This document shows, in pieces, positions 33,259 through 45,842 of a stretch of DNA of 64,000 nucleotides. The notes under the pieces were generated by a model. That model made no database searches and was not told the DNA's origin. It saw only the letters and a list, made by a program, of their open reading frames with translations. A program made the position numbers and the translations under genes. The stretch comes from Apricaphanius iberus (lineage: Eukaryota > Chordata > Actinopteri > Cyprinodontiformes > Aphaniidae). Within the stretch, counting starts at the first letter, position 1. Each line of letters begins with the position of its first letter. The DNA lies in assembly GCA_028564705.1 (NCBI GenBank), contig JAPXFQ010001015.1, forward strand, positions 372,001 to 436,000, written 5' to 3'.

Positions 33259-34199
33259 AAACTAGTGCATCAGCACAATGAGTTACTATGGTGGATGATA
33301 CTCAATCCACCAACAACATGGATCCTGATTCATCCGTTTTCTGCTTACTAAACACTTCCTGTTCCTGAAAAAACTGTCCGGCTAAGAATTAGGAAATGGG
33401 CACAAAGACAAGCAGCTCAACAAGCACATTTGAGCACAAACCATGTTACTATTCATCAGAAATAATGTACACTTTTCCTTCAAACTGAATATGATTTGGA
33501 ACTAGAAATGCAGTAGGAGAGTGCAGACCTAGGCAGCTCCAACTCCTCCATGACTGAGAGCCAATATGATCATCCTCGCTCCCTCTGACGCCATGTTGAG
33601 GTCTAGTCTCCCACGGTTAACTAAACCCTCCTCGGGTAAGGGGACCAGGAGAGGCTTCCTGATTAAACCAGCTCCTCACTGACTGTATCTGTTTAAAACA
33701 CTGATCATCATCTACATCACACATTCACTAGATGTATTTACTGTTATATAATTAATAAATTGACAGTATACCTTCAAATATTTCAATGACAGCTGACATG
33801 CACATCTCCATTTGTAAAGGCCAAAGAAAAAGCAGAATGGTATAGAATAGACCTGATGCTGAAGCAGAACCCATGGCTGATAGTAAAAAAGAAAATCCTG
33901 CGCCTGAACTTTTTTCCCTGGGAGGCCCCTAAGCCATGATATATGCCCTGATCAACGTAACTTTAAGCCAGATCCAGGAGTTTGCTCCCCTGGGAGAACA
34001 TTTTGATAAATAGCCCATTGCATTAAAGATTCTGATGACTTTTGTGGATATGAATGGACATTATTCAGACATGAGATGAACAAACCCAATACAAGCCTAT
34101 ATTACAGAAGAATACATGTGTAGAGCAGCAGAGCTCTTTGGACCCTGGGCCTGGTAGGTCTGTTCAGGAATACATCTCTGTTTTTAACTAGTCACTTAC
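33259..34199. other. Intronic sequence, nothing recognised
   Basis: No ORF, repeat end or RNA gene that I can support. Confidence 0.45.
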
Positions 34200-34207
34200 C
34201 TGCACAG

Positions 34208-35062
34208 TAGGGATGCAACGGGACAGGGTAAAGTACCGGACCGTTCGGTACGCGCTGCACGGGACAATCCGTCCTCCTGTACCGCGGGACTTCGGTACCA
34301 TTGATTTTGTGCTGTAATGAGTTACTGTCGGCCCGACGTTACCAAACTGCGCCGCGCTCCTAGACACAGGTGAAACAACCAGCTCGCTGTTCCCCGCTCC
34401 AGCAGCTGGTTGGCATAGAGACACAACCTCCTCTCCACAATGCACGCATCACGGAGCACCGTGAGGAGAAAAAAAAAATGTACACGGGTTGGTTGCGCTT
34501 TTTTCGGAAATCAGTCCTAGTGTGAGGTGCTGCCCAAATTTCTCCCCGACTTGAGCGCTTTCTGCCCGGACGGGCTCCAGCATTCAGGGGCGCCGGGTTG
34601 CGCTGTGTTCATCTCCTCTTTGCGGTGCGCAAAGCAAAGAGGAGATGTGCTGCGCTCCATTCATTGATGCACACACAAATGCCCTTTGAGTAGCGGGCAC
34701 ACGAAGAATATTTATCCGCCAGCTGTGTCAGTGTGGTCAGATGCGCTCTCGTTTAAAGAACCGGTAAAATACAGAAACCATTCTGTTACTGCAGCCCTGT
34801 GTGTGAACAATAATCCCAGAGAGACGTACAGCTTGTTTATGTTGTATTCTCACGGCTTTCACCTGCCCAAACCTGTAACTGTGGACGGGTTAAGTTAACT
34901 GTGACATTCTGCTTTTGTTCCCAAAAAAATAAAATATATATTTTGGGATTCAAAAAAGCTCTCTCTTTCTGCACAAAACATGTACCAAACTGTACCGTGG
35001 ACCGTGGCCCAGGTACCGAGGTACGGACTGTACCGTGGGCTACCTGTACCGTTGCACCCCTA
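34208..35062. mobile_element. hAT MITE with perfect 8-bp target duplication
   Basis: The element starts TAGGGATGCAACGGGACAGG and ends CTGTACCGTTGCACCCCTA. It is flanked by CTGCACAG at 34200-34207 and 35063-35070. Subterminal regions are rich in GGTACCG-type motifs. No transposase is encoded. A shortened inverted relative lies at about 56830-57062. Confidence 0.93.
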
Positions 35063-35070
35063 CTGCACAG

Positions 35071-36781
35071 GTATTACTTGTATCGCATACTGAGTTTACG
35101 AATACTACAGCCATACCAACGAAAGGTCAGTAGGTGGTAATTATAATACTCAAAAGTAACCAGGAATTAATAACTAGCCTAGCCATTGACTAAAGACATG
35201 AACAAGGACACATTCATTTTTCTGAAAAATATGCACCATTTATTTTAAATTGTGATCATGTATTTGTAATTTAAAGAAAGTTTAATTAAAAAACGCAAGC
35301 TTTGTGTATTTTAAAATCCTCTGTGTTATATTGTTTTCGCGTTCTGATACAGATGTCCCAAACCGCTATCAGCACCTGATTATTAGCAGCAGCTATAAAT
35401 CCTATCCCAGCAACCTGCTTCCAATTTAATCAGCTAGAACATGACGGAATATTTTTCTCCAAGACTGGATTTAAAAAAAGAAACGTGTAAGCGGTGATAT
35501 TCGGTTTTTAGCCAGAGACCAGACACCACTGAATTACTTAAGTTGTCACAGGACAATTTAACACATTTCCAAAAATGAATGTTAAAAAAAGGCTATAAGG
35601 ACAATGATATATGAGGACTTTCCCAGCTTTGCAGTCATTCTCCTTTGCAGTTCCTCACAGCTGATATGAATCACGCCGTTTCTGCTCGTCTGACCTCCGC
35701 TTTAAGCACAAACACGGCTTTCTGTTTCGCAGAGATCGGCCCAACTCCCCTTTAATCAACATAAACTCAGGCCTCCAGTCTTTTGAAAGCCGTAAACTTT
35801 TTATGTGTGAAAGGTCGGCTTTAGGAATTGTGATAAATGTCCCCATCAGATTTGTGGCCATGACGCCGGTGAATCAATCTTTCACATATTGAAAAGGCGC
35901 TTTAAATAACTTCTATTTAACCGTCCATTGCGATTTTAAGTTTCTCTCTAAAGTTCTCCCAGTTTCCAAATGTTAAAGTGGTTATATCGGATATTTTGCC
36001 TGCTAACCTTGCTGGAAGTGTTAATTTCATCTCTGTAGCCGCCGTAAATTTTGCTTGCTTTCTGCGACCCAACCATTCGCGCATGCGCACAAAGATCCTA
36101 CTAACAGTAGCACGTGGAGTAACTGCTACATCGATCTCATTGATTGAAAACCCAAGACCAGCCCCTACCATATAACCTATGCCTGTAACCGATAGGCTTA
36201 CGTAGGCCTACAGTGGTGTGGTTTAGAGTGAAAGCACCTCTCAGATTTTGGGAATTTTCTCAAACACTGGAAGCAGGAAGCAGAACTCCTGATGAGCTGG
36301 GAACATACCTGCAGTCACCAACTGACCCAACGTGAAGTAGTGGCGCAACCAGAAATGGCTTTTCAGAATAAATGGATGGGCCATATAAATATTGATGTTA
36401 AATTACTTAGGCTACACTGTTGCTTCAAAACATTTTATCTGTATCCACAAAAAAAGTTTGGAACAAATTAAGCAGGCAGAATAAAACCTATTTAAGCTCT
36501 GACATACTATTATTTTTAGGACGTAGTTTAGCCTTATTGAACTTCACTCAGGCTGGAGACAATGCGCTGGTCTCCCTATGTGGTAATAGCAAACTAAACA
36601 TGACCACCGTCAGAATTACTTGATTCCATTAGGGCTCAATTAAAGGCAGCTCATCCTGTAGATAATGGTAGATTTAGAAACTGTTAATCATGTTGCTGCA
36701 TTGTAGCATTTTCACTAACTAGAAGTTAAACTGGGCAGGACCATGTAGGCTCTGCGACATCAGCAGTTGGTCAGCTTTTTC
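35071..36781. other. Intronic sequence with a helix-turn-helix-like ORF
   Basis: Apart from the ORF at 35917-36171 (listed separately) and a 68-codon minus-strand ORF at 35655-35861 of unknown nature, nothing is recognised. The two lie close together on the same strand and could be parts of one decayed element. Confidence 0.4.
35917..36171 (-). pseudogene. Unrecognised ORF with possible helix-turn-helix
   Basis: An 84-codon minus-strand ORF. Its first 35 residues, including GFSINEIDVAVTPRATVSRI then FVRMREWLGRRKQ, look like the helix-turn-helix plus basic tail at the N-terminus of many transposases. No catalytic domain, intron signals or terminal repeats were found nearby. It could be a transposon remnant or chance similarity. 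Confidence 0.3.
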
Positions 36782-37510
36782 CAAGGGACTAGGGCTGAAC
36801 GATTTTGGAAAATAATCTAATTGCGATTTTTTTTCTTCAATATTGCGATTTAATATGCAATTATTTTTTGTGGGGCTTTTGTCATGCATTTTTTAATTAA
36901 GGCAAACAAAAATGTTGTGTATTATAAACAGATTTTTATACATAATGTATTCTATTCCATAAGATAGACTTATTTTAAGAAAAAGGCAAATATTAACAAC
37001 TTTATCTACTTTTAATAATCACACTCGATGGTCATCGGAGTCGTTCTGCAATCAAGGTTTTCTTCCTTTTGATCCCAGCTAATAATTCCCTCCGGCTGAG
37101 ATGTTTTCCTCCGTGTGGTTATCCAGGAAGAAGGATGCTTGAAGCAACAAGCTCTGCTTTTTAATTCTCCATCGATCTAATGCACTTTCAGACTCTGGTA
37201 TGGCTCCGTAGAGCGGTTTGATCACAGGTCAGTTGTTGCAAAATACTCCGCTGTTTTCGGTGCGGCTTTAACTTTCTGTCAGCATTTTTTATACAGCGCA
37301 GGTAAAATGTGGTTAAATGTGTTCTTGAGGTCGAAGCCTAGCTTATTCATCATGGTTATCAAAGCAAACCCTTGGCTATAAATCCCCTTATAGCACGAAT
37401 TATTTCAGGTTTTTTTTTTTTTTATGTTCGTAAGGAGCGATTCTTTCAAACAGCTCTGTCAGCAATCCCCGTCGTCTGGAAGTTTGTTTACTGGAAATTT
37501 AAACACTGGT

Positions 37511-39731
37511 TGGATCATATCAAACCTGAAAGAAAACTTCATTATACCAGAACGTTATCAGACAACGCTGTAGCAAATTTTAAAGAAGCTCTTCCAACTT
37601 TAATTTCCTCAGTTTATAAATGCAGAACAGAAAACAGTGATTTAACTCGTGACCCCTCACAACTTGACATTTTAGTTCATAGCGTTAATTCCTCCCTGCG
37701 TCGGGCAATAGACAAAGTTGCCCCCTTGAAAAGGAAGGTGGCTAGCCATAGAAGATTAGCTCCCTGGTTTAATTTAGAGCTACGTACCCTAAAGCAGAAT
37801 GTTAGAAAACTAGAGAGAAAATGGCGCTCCACGCATTTACATGATTCCTTTTTAATATGGAAAAATAGTTTATTGCTATATAAAAAGAGCCTTCACACAG
37901 CTAGAACAGCATATTATTCATCTTTAATCGAGGAGAATAAAAATAATCCTAGGTTTCTTTTTAATACAGTTGCCAAACTCACACAGGATCATAGCTCTAT
38001 CGAGCCAACCATTCCCCAAGCTCTAAGCAGTGACGACTTCATGCAATTCTTTATAAATAAAATAGACTCCATAAAGAATAAGATAATTTGGAACCTTCCC
38101 AATATGCTTGCTTCCTCCTTAGTTAATGAGGCAGCCTCAAAAATGGTGGAACCTAATATATGCTTAAACTGCTTTAATGCAGCCGAACTTTGTGATGTAC
38201 TAAAATTATTAGCTTCATCTAAACCTTCAACTTGCGTTTTAGACCCAATCCCAACTAAACTCTTAAAAGAAGTTTTCCCTCTGATCGCTGCTCCAATTTT
38301 AAATATAATGAATCTATCCTTAGTCAATGGATATGTACCACAGGAGTTTAAGATTGCTGTAATTAAACCTCTACTTAAGAAACCCTCTCTTGATCAAAAC
38401 GACTTAATTAACTATAGACCGATATCTAATCTTCCCTTCTTATCTAAAATTCTTGAGAAAATAGTTGCACACCAGATATGTGAGCATTTAAACAATAATG
38501 AGCTGTTTGAGAAGTTTCAGTCAGGCTTTAGAGCTCATCAACTGAAACAGCTCTGGTGAAGGTTACTAATGATATTCTCATAGCCTCAGACAATGGACTG
38601 GTGACCATTCTGGTCCTGTTAGATCTCAGTGCTGCCTTTGACACTGTTGACCACAATATTCTCATAGAAAGGCTTCAAAGTGTCGGTATAATAGGAACAG
38701 CACTAGGTTGGTTTAAATCTTATTTGTCTAACAGATTTCAGTTTGTTCAGGTAAACAATAGATCTTCCTCAACCTCAATAGTTACTTGCGGAGTACCACA
38801 GGGTTCAGTGCTTGGGCCGATTCTCTTTACTATATATATGCTTCCTATTGGTAAAATAATTAGGCAGCATGGGATAAAATTCCATAGTTACGCAGATGAT
38901 ACACAGCTATATCTATCCATAAATCCTGATGAATCCAATCAGTTAGGTAGACTACAGGCATGTCTGGAAGACATAAAAACTTGGATGACTCTAAACTTCT
39001 TGCTTCTAAATTCTGATAAAACAGAAGTTGTCGTCTTTGGACCAGAAGCTCTGAAAAAGAAACTACTTAGTCAGCCCCTTCACCTGGACGGCATTAAATT
39101 AGCCTCCAGTAATAAAGCAAAAAACCTCGGTGTCATTTTTGACCAAGATATGTCATTTAGAACTTACATTAAAGAAGTCTGTAGGATTTCCTTTTTTCAC
39201 CTTAGGAATATTGCAAAAATTAGAACCATCCTGTCCAGGAATGATGCTGAAAAACTAGTCCATGCCTTTGTTACTTCAAGGCTGGATTACTGTAACTGTC
39301 TATTATCAGGTAGTCCACAGAATACAATTAAAAGTCTTCAGTTAGTTCAAAATGCTGCTGCTAGGATTCTGATGAATATTAAAAGAAGAGATCACATTTC
39401 CCCTGTTTTAGCTTCTCTTCACTGGCTCCCAGTAAAATCTAGAATAGAATTCAAGATCCTCCTTCTGACATATAAAGCCCTTAATAATCTAGCTCCATCA
39501 TACATAAGAGACCTGATTGTTCCATATGTTCCTAACAGAGACCTTCGCTCTCAGACTGCAGGTTTACTGGTAGTTCCTAGGATTTCTAAAAGTAGAATGG
39601 GTGGCAGATCTTTCAGCTATCAGGCTCCCCTCCTATGGAACCGGCTCCCAGGGTTGGTTCGTGAAGCAGACAATTTGTCTATCTTTAAAACTAGGCTAAA
39701 AACTTTCCTCTTTGACAAAGCTTACAGTTAG
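37511..39731 (+). pseudogene. L2 ORF2 reverse transcriptase, one frameshift
   Basis: The first frame reads from LDHIKPERKLHYTRTL to SGFRAHQLKQLW (stop at about 38559) and contains the linker and RT fingers, including PLLKKPSLDQNDLINYRPIS. The second frame, from about 38540 to 39731, carries LLDLSAAFDTVDHNIL, GVPQGSVLGPILFTIYM, the HSYADDTQLYL active site, and the C-terminal FVTSRLDYCNCLLSGSPQNT and LHWLPVKSRIEFKILLLTYK blocks. Around 38540 the expected AHHSTETAL-type sequence looks shortened by about 4 nt, which explains the frame change. Otherwise it is open, so the copy is not very old. Confidence 0.92.
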
Positions 39732-39884
39732 AGATATGTTTATAGGTAGTTAGAGTCAGGTCAGACAGGTAGATAGGAAGAGACAGGTTAATGTTAGTAG
39801 TCAGGCAGAGTGTCAAAAGTTAGGAAGAGATAGGAAGAGGTAGAGTAGCTAGGTAGAGATAGATTAATGTAAGCCAGGTAAAGA

Positions 39885-40256
39885 TCCGGAGCCGGTCGCG
39901 GCTTACCGCCGCGGAAGAAATGTGCCCCACAGGGGCCAGCCAGCGCCGGAGAGAGGTCCCTCAAGGGGATCCTCCCGCACAGTGCGGCCGCCCATTACCT
40001 GCCGGGTTGAATCCCCCGGGCAGACTGTGCGGACCCCACCCGTTTATCTCTTAAACGTTTCTCGCCCTCTTCAACTCTGTCCTCTCAGTTCTGTCTATTT
40101 TTCCTTAAGATTTAGTATTGTCGACTATCGGTCTCGTGCCGGTATTTAGCCTTAGATGGAGTTTACCACCCACTTTGGGCTGCATTCTCAAACAACCCGA
40201 CTCCGAGAAGACCCCGGCATGACGGGGGCCGTTACCGGCCCTACACCGTCCACGGG
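39885..40256 (-). rRNA. 28S rRNA fragment captured inside the L2 3' region
   Basis: The minus strand matches the large-subunit rRNA region around expansion segment D2. Recognisable blocks are GCCCAAAGTGGGTGGTAAAC followed by TCCATCT (about 40152-40180), AACGGGTGGGGTCCGC (about 40030-40048), GGATTCAACCCGGC (about 40003-40018) and CGCGACCGGCTCCGG (39886-39900). Their order is colinear with 28S. It is about 372 bp with fish-like variable sequence between blocks. It is not a functional rRNA gene. Other L2 copies here lack it between the corresponding 3' blocks. Confidence 0.88.
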
Positions 40257-42324
40257 TCATGAGGACTCAGACAGAGTGTTGGTAGCCAGGTCTCCTAGTA
40301 GCTAGGAGACAGGTTAATGTTAGTAGCTATGCTGCTTTAGGCTAGGCTGTTGGAGGACATTATTAGGGTCTGTTCCTACTTTCTTTCCTACTTCTCCCCA
40401 ACTGCATGATGTGCTGTCAATTCAAGCACTAACCTGTTTTCTATTATAGTAGGTGCTCCGGATTAGCCCTGCTTGACGACCCTGACTAAGATGGCATTGC
40501 AGTGACGGAAAATTCTCCACGTCCTGCAACAAACTTGTGCATCGGTTCTGTTGCTCTTTCTGTGTCTCTGTTGTGTATTCTCCAAGCCACAGACGGTCGC
40601 GGCAGATAACCGCTTGTGCTGAGCCTGGTTCTGCCGGAGGTTTCTTCCTGTTAAAAGGGAGTTTTTCCTTCCCACTGTCGCTGCATGCTTGCTCAGTATG
40701 AGGGATTGCTGAGAATTCCACGACGCAATCTTCTGTGGTTCTGTAATTTCTACACTAAACATTGTATTGTAATAACTCTTTTTGTAAAGTGCCTTGAGAT
40801 GACATCTGTTGTGAAATGGCGCTATATAAATAAACTGAATTGAATTGAATTGAATTGGTGGCGGTCAGTTTAGCCGTGCAACTCTCATATATGGTGGTGT
40901 GAAGTTCTTAGGTGTTGATGAAGTTTCGTAATGTAGCCTAGCTAGTGAGGCAGCAACAATACCAAGACGGGTTCTGCATAATACCTGGCGTGGCACAGCA
41001 TCAACGTTTTCATAGCAGATATAATTTCTCACAACTGATGTACTGTTCCTCTTTGGTACCAACTATTGTGTAGTGTTGGATCTTGTTAAGCTTTAGGTCA
41101 TTTTATAACGGGTTAAATTGCAGCGTTTCCTTCTCTCCCTGCATTGTTTGAGCTGTTTGCAAGTCACAGGACTTTACCAGATATGTTTACATCAAGTCAA
41201 ATCGCAGCCTTTAGGATTAGGAAATCGCATTTTATCAAATTGTGATTTAATTGCATATGCAATAATGGTTCAGCCCTACAAGGGATTATGGAAAAATGTC
41301 GTAGCAAAGTGTTTTAAATAGGGCAGAGGGGTCCGTGGTGGTATTGCAAGTTGTCCTTGATAATAAAAAATATATTCTTAAAAGCATGCTTTGACATTTA
41401 TAGAAATCGATTACTATTTTACTCAGATATGATTTGGACCTGTATCTACCTAAACTACAGAAGTTAAAATGACCTTTTTCTCTGTCATAAGTGTAATTCT
41501 TTGCACAGGTGCTCGTCATAAAATTACAATATCATGAAAAGGATAATTTATTTCAGTAATTGCATTAAAAAGGTGAAACTTGTATATTAGATTAATTCAT
41601 TACCAGTGTCGGGAGTAATGGCGTTATTTTTTAGGTAACCGAGTAATCTAATTAATTACTTTTCCTAACGTTACAACAGCGATAGAGTTACTGGCAGAGT
41701 AAGGTGGCGCGTTACTACAAGGAGTTCGAGAGAGAAAAGGTGTCTGTGATGATGACAGCGCTGCAGATATGATGATGAATTGGTGAGTGGGCAGATACTC
41801 TGAGTGCTCTTGCTGTCTGCATGCTGTAAGAAACTTAGTTTCAAGTTGGATATTAGGCGGACATTCGTTTCATTAAAGCAACATTTCACCCAGAACTGAG
41901 TTAATAAAGCGCCTGAATCACGACGCACTCCTGAAGGGCTTTGGTTTTCAATAAATCTCCATACATCCCAGAAAATACCTGTGACATGCACCAACAAAGT
42001 AACCCCAAAATATTAATAAAATGTTGCTCGACACCCGAGGAACATGACACACCAATATTTCTTATTAATATGTTAATGTAACACCAAATCAATCTTGAAA
42101 TGTCTTCTACATCTAAAGAACGAGACACAGCCATTTATTTTATGTTTGATTGCATAGAATATTTTATATTAATAAATTTACTGTAATATTTCAGCATTGC
42201 TTTCAATACCTTCCAGGTCATGTGACCAAGTAATACGAAATCAATCTTAAAATGTCTTACTACAACCAGTTGTTGCTCTGTTTACTTTACAATATTACAT
42301 TATCTTTTTTGGCTGGTTTTGGAT

Positions 42325-43630
42325 TGAGTAATTATCTCTACTGGCAGTAGGAGGCGATTCCTTAACCCTACAGAAGTTGCACAGGTTGTCCAACTTCTCC
42401 AGGATGGCACATCCACACGTGCTACAGCAAGAAGGTTTAATGTGTCTCCCAGCACAATCTCCAGAACATGGAGGAGATTTCAGGAGACTGGTGGTTATTC
42501 TCGGAGAGCTGGACAGGGCCGTAGAAGGTCCTCAACCCATCAGCAGGACAGATACCTGCTCCTTTGTGCAACGCGGAACAGGCTGGGCACTGCTCATGCC
42601 CTACAGAATGACCTCTAGAGGGCCACTGGTGTGAATGTCTCTACCCAAACAATCAGGAACAGACTTCATGAAGATGGCTTGAGGGCCCGATGTCCTGTAG
42701 TGGGCCCTGTTCTCACTGCCCAGCACTGTGGAGCTCGACTGGCATTTGCTCAAGAACACCCGAATTAACAAGTCCGCCACTGGCGCCCTGTTGTTAATAC
42801 AGATGAGAGCAGGTTCACCCTGAGCACGTGTGATAGACGTGAAAGAGTCTGGGGAAGACAAGGAGAACGTTATGCTGCCTGCAATGACGTTCATCATGAC
42901 AGGTTTGGTGGTGGGTCAGTGATGCTCTGGTGAGGCATATCCATGGAGGGACGCACAGACCTCCTAGGAAATGGTGCTCTGACTGCCATAAGGTATCGAG
43001 ATGAAATCCTTGATCCCATTGTCAGACCCTACGTTGGTGCAGTAGGTCCTGGTTTCCTCCTAATGCCCGACAATGCCCGGCCTCATGTGGCAAGAGTATA
43101 CAGGCAGTACCTGGAGGATGAAGGAATTGAAACAATTGAATGGCCTTCACGATCCGCTGACTTAAACCCAATAGAACATCTGTGGGACATTATGTTTCGG
43201 TCCATTAGGCCCCACTAGGTTGCTCCTCAGACTGTACAACAGCTCAGGGATGCCCTCACACAGATCTGGGAGGAAATGCCACAAGACAACATCCGTCATC
43301 TCATTGGGAGCATGTCCCGACGTGGTCAAGCATGCATACAAGCTCGTGGGGGCCACACAAGATACAGAAAAGCATTTTGAGTTTCAGAAATTACGTTTTT
43401 GTAAGAATGGACTAGCTTGCCAAATCTTCATTTCACTCTGATTTTAGGGCGTCTACACAGTTGATCCCTCTGTAGGCTGAAAACTTTTATTTCCATTAAA
43501 AAACTTGGCATCCTTTTGTTCTTAAGACATTGCCCTGTCGTTATTTGTATAAATATCCAACTTCATATTGAGATCTGCTGTATCTAATGTGTTTCTTTAA
43601 AGTGCTCCTTTAATTTTTTTGAGCAGTGTA
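42325..43630 (+). pseudogene. Tc1-like transposase pseudogene with right terminus
   Basis: The plus strand, across stops and shifts, reads VQLLQDGTSTRATARRFNVS (helix-turn-helix), WRRFQETGGYSRRAGQGR, NTDESRFTLS (first Asp) near 42800, LLMPDNARPHVARVYRQYL (second Asp) near 43060, and SADLNPIEHLWD (Glu) near 43180. The stop at 43216-43218 and at least two others inactivate it. The right end TTTTTTTGAGCAGTGTA (to about 43630) is the expected terminus; the left one is missing. Confidence 0.85.
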
Positions 43631-44453
43631 TTTTTTTTTTTTGCATACATCTTCAATCTTATTGAGTCAAGTTCAAATACCAAATGTTATAAAATACTGT
43701 CTGTATGGTGTTTTATTATTCGTCATTCAGTTATAAAATTATTTGATCTTATTTTATAAGATATTATAGAACGTAGGGCTGGACGATAATTCGATTGCAG
43801 TATATATTCATCGATAGACGTGTGGTGTGATAGAAAAAATAAGGGGTCCATAAAAAAGAAAAGAAAAAAGTTTCCCCTCATTTTTTCAGTATAGCCTATC
43901 AGGCAGCTTAACAAAGCAATCACTACTTACTCCAAACGAATCATTAACAATGACCCACACAGCTCTGTCAGCCACCCCTCTCTCCTTTCAAACCACAAAA
44001 AGGATGAAATGATTTGAGCTGAAAAATTGTTGGTAGTCCTTAAGTGAACCATCGCCGTAACTTTACTGCAGTCAGATGTCACAGCAACGGAGCAGCGGAG
44101 GACGTTGTTCTGGATAAATGTTTCACTGGCCCAGGTAAATGTTACGTCCTGTTTTGCACCGATCCTCCACGCACTAAAACACTAAACGTAGCAATAATAA
44201 AACTGTGGTCAGCTGTCTTAAGCAGGACTCCATTCTCCCAGCTCGCTATGAATCTGTTACAGAGAGACACACGAAACTTACCCATGTGCTAACAACACAT
44301 CTGGCTTTTTAAATGTCCCCTCAGTTCTACTCCCAGCCCTCATTAGGGATGGGTACCGAAACCCTAATGAGAAGTGAGACTCTGCTGTCAACAGGGGGGA
44401 AGCCCCCTTAGTCAGAGTCTACCAAAAAGCTTGATTTAGATGTACATGTAAAC

Positions 44454-45550
44454 TAGGGCTGGGCAAAACGATTATTTTTTTGTAATAGATTAATCTAGCG
44501 ATGATTTTTTTCGATGCATCAATTAATCAAATGATTAATTTTTCAATTTTATTCGATTTGATTATCGATTACTTACCCATTATTTGATTTATTATTGATT
44601 TATTATTTATTAATTTATGTATTTCATGAAAGAAATACATTTCTTCATTTAAACACATTTTAACTGTTAAAAACAAAACAAAAAATAAAGTTGTTGTACA
44701 ATCTTATGTTAGAGGTTGCATTTAACAAAAAGTTAAATGATGTGCAAAGAAACCATCTGAATAAAGAACAGAAAATACCCCAAAAATATAAAACAAAATT
44801 TAACATTCACTTTATGCAAAAAAGTGCTCTTCTTTCACACACAAAAGAGTTTTTTTCAGCATTTTCTCTTGTTTCCGACATAAGATTTGCAAGAGAGAGG
44901 CGCTGTTCATTACAATAAAATGCTGCACATTTTTCTAGTTATTAGATGGCAACTTTGAATCCGACAAACTGGAGAAGCATGAAGTAAAAAAATAGGATTC
45001 AAACAGGATGAGGCATATTAAACGTGACAATCAAGAGTTCTTTGTTGGTTTGCTTTAGTAAGCACTTAAACAATTTTGTATTAATGTTGAGCGGGTAGGT
45101 AGTGCATTACCTTTGTTAACAAACATGTTTACTCTCTCACATTTTGGTGTTTTGCTCATAATCAGTCTGTGAGCATTCCGACTCATTCTGCCAACACGGG
45201 TAACAAATAAAAACCAACCAAACAGATAGCAGTTACATACAGCAGACTACATGCCCTCTATGTGGGGTTGTTTGGGTGATTTATAGGGTAAAATACATAG
45301 TTAGTAAAAAAGTTGAAAACTTACGGTTTTTAATCATTTGCTGGAACTGCTCCTGGATGCCGTCGTGCTTTTATAAGACATTTCCAGTTTGCAAAGCTGG
45401 CAGACCACACAATCGCTCGCTTTTATTTTAAAATAGTTCCAAACCTTTGAACTGTGAGTTGGGATGGATTTATTTAAGTCAACTGACTCACTCACGCTGA
45501 AACTACTTTGTCCCGCCGTGTTTGTTTTGAAAGTGATGACGCGCATTTTT
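44454..45550 (-). mobile_element. hAT derivative with BED finger (copy 2, inverted)
   Basis: The minus-strand reading ends GTTTTGCCCAGCCCTA at 44454 and matches copy 1 (21362-22943) almost base for base over its coding block and AT-rich body. The opposite terminus is missing; similarity stops near 45550. The BED peptide (SVSESVDLNKSIPTHSSK) is encoded at about 45334-45510. This copy lacks the solo LTR found in copy 1. Confidence 0.85.
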
Positions 45551-45842
45551 TGCCCCAATGTAAACGTACTGAGAGGAGACAACTCCTCCCCCATCTCAGA
45601 GCACTAACAGCAGGCTGACAGTCTGCATGCTGTAGATCCGCCCACCCAGGTAGAGCAACAGCCCAATCTATAGGAAAAACTGTTGTTTGGCTGGTTGTCA
45701 TTAGGGATGGGTACTGAAACTTGGTTTTAAATTAGCCCCGGGGCTGATTCTGACAGTCCACCGGGACCGATAAACTTCAGCCTTATCCGTCCTCTTAACG
45801 CTAAAATTAAGGTCGTATTCATCTTTTTTTCTTCCTTTTTTT

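Larger units (their letters stand above)
37511..40858 (+). mobile_element. L2 LINE, 5'-truncated, with ORF2 and 3' tail
   Basis: The insertion begins after AAACACTGGT in the host hAT and ends in the tail AAACTGAATTGAATTGAATT before GGTGGCGG. The host copy at 63061 reads AAACACTGGTGGCGGTCAG without it, so TGGT may be a 4-bp target duplication. It carries the ORF2 region (37511-39731), then about 1.1 kb of 3' sequence with a 28S rRNA fragment and the conserved CCTGTTAAAAGGGAGTTTTT block. The endonuclease is missing. Confidence 0.93.
36790..41278 (+). mobile_element. hAT element (family shared with 62343), split by an L2 LINE
   Basis: The termini TAGGGCTGAACGATTTTGG and ATAATGGTTCAGCCCTA are flanked by CAAGGGAC and CAAGGGAT, an 8-bp duplication with one mismatch. 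The element's own sequence is 36790 to about 37510 and about 40859-41278. The middle is an L2 LINE. Comparison with the uninterrupted copy at 62343-63458 defines the insertion point. No hAT transposase is encoded. Confidence 0.9.

Noticed and set aside
39885..40256. Possible functional rRNA gene
   Set aside because: Only a piece around the 28S D2 region is present, surrounded by L2 sequence, with no 18S, 5.8S or spacer.
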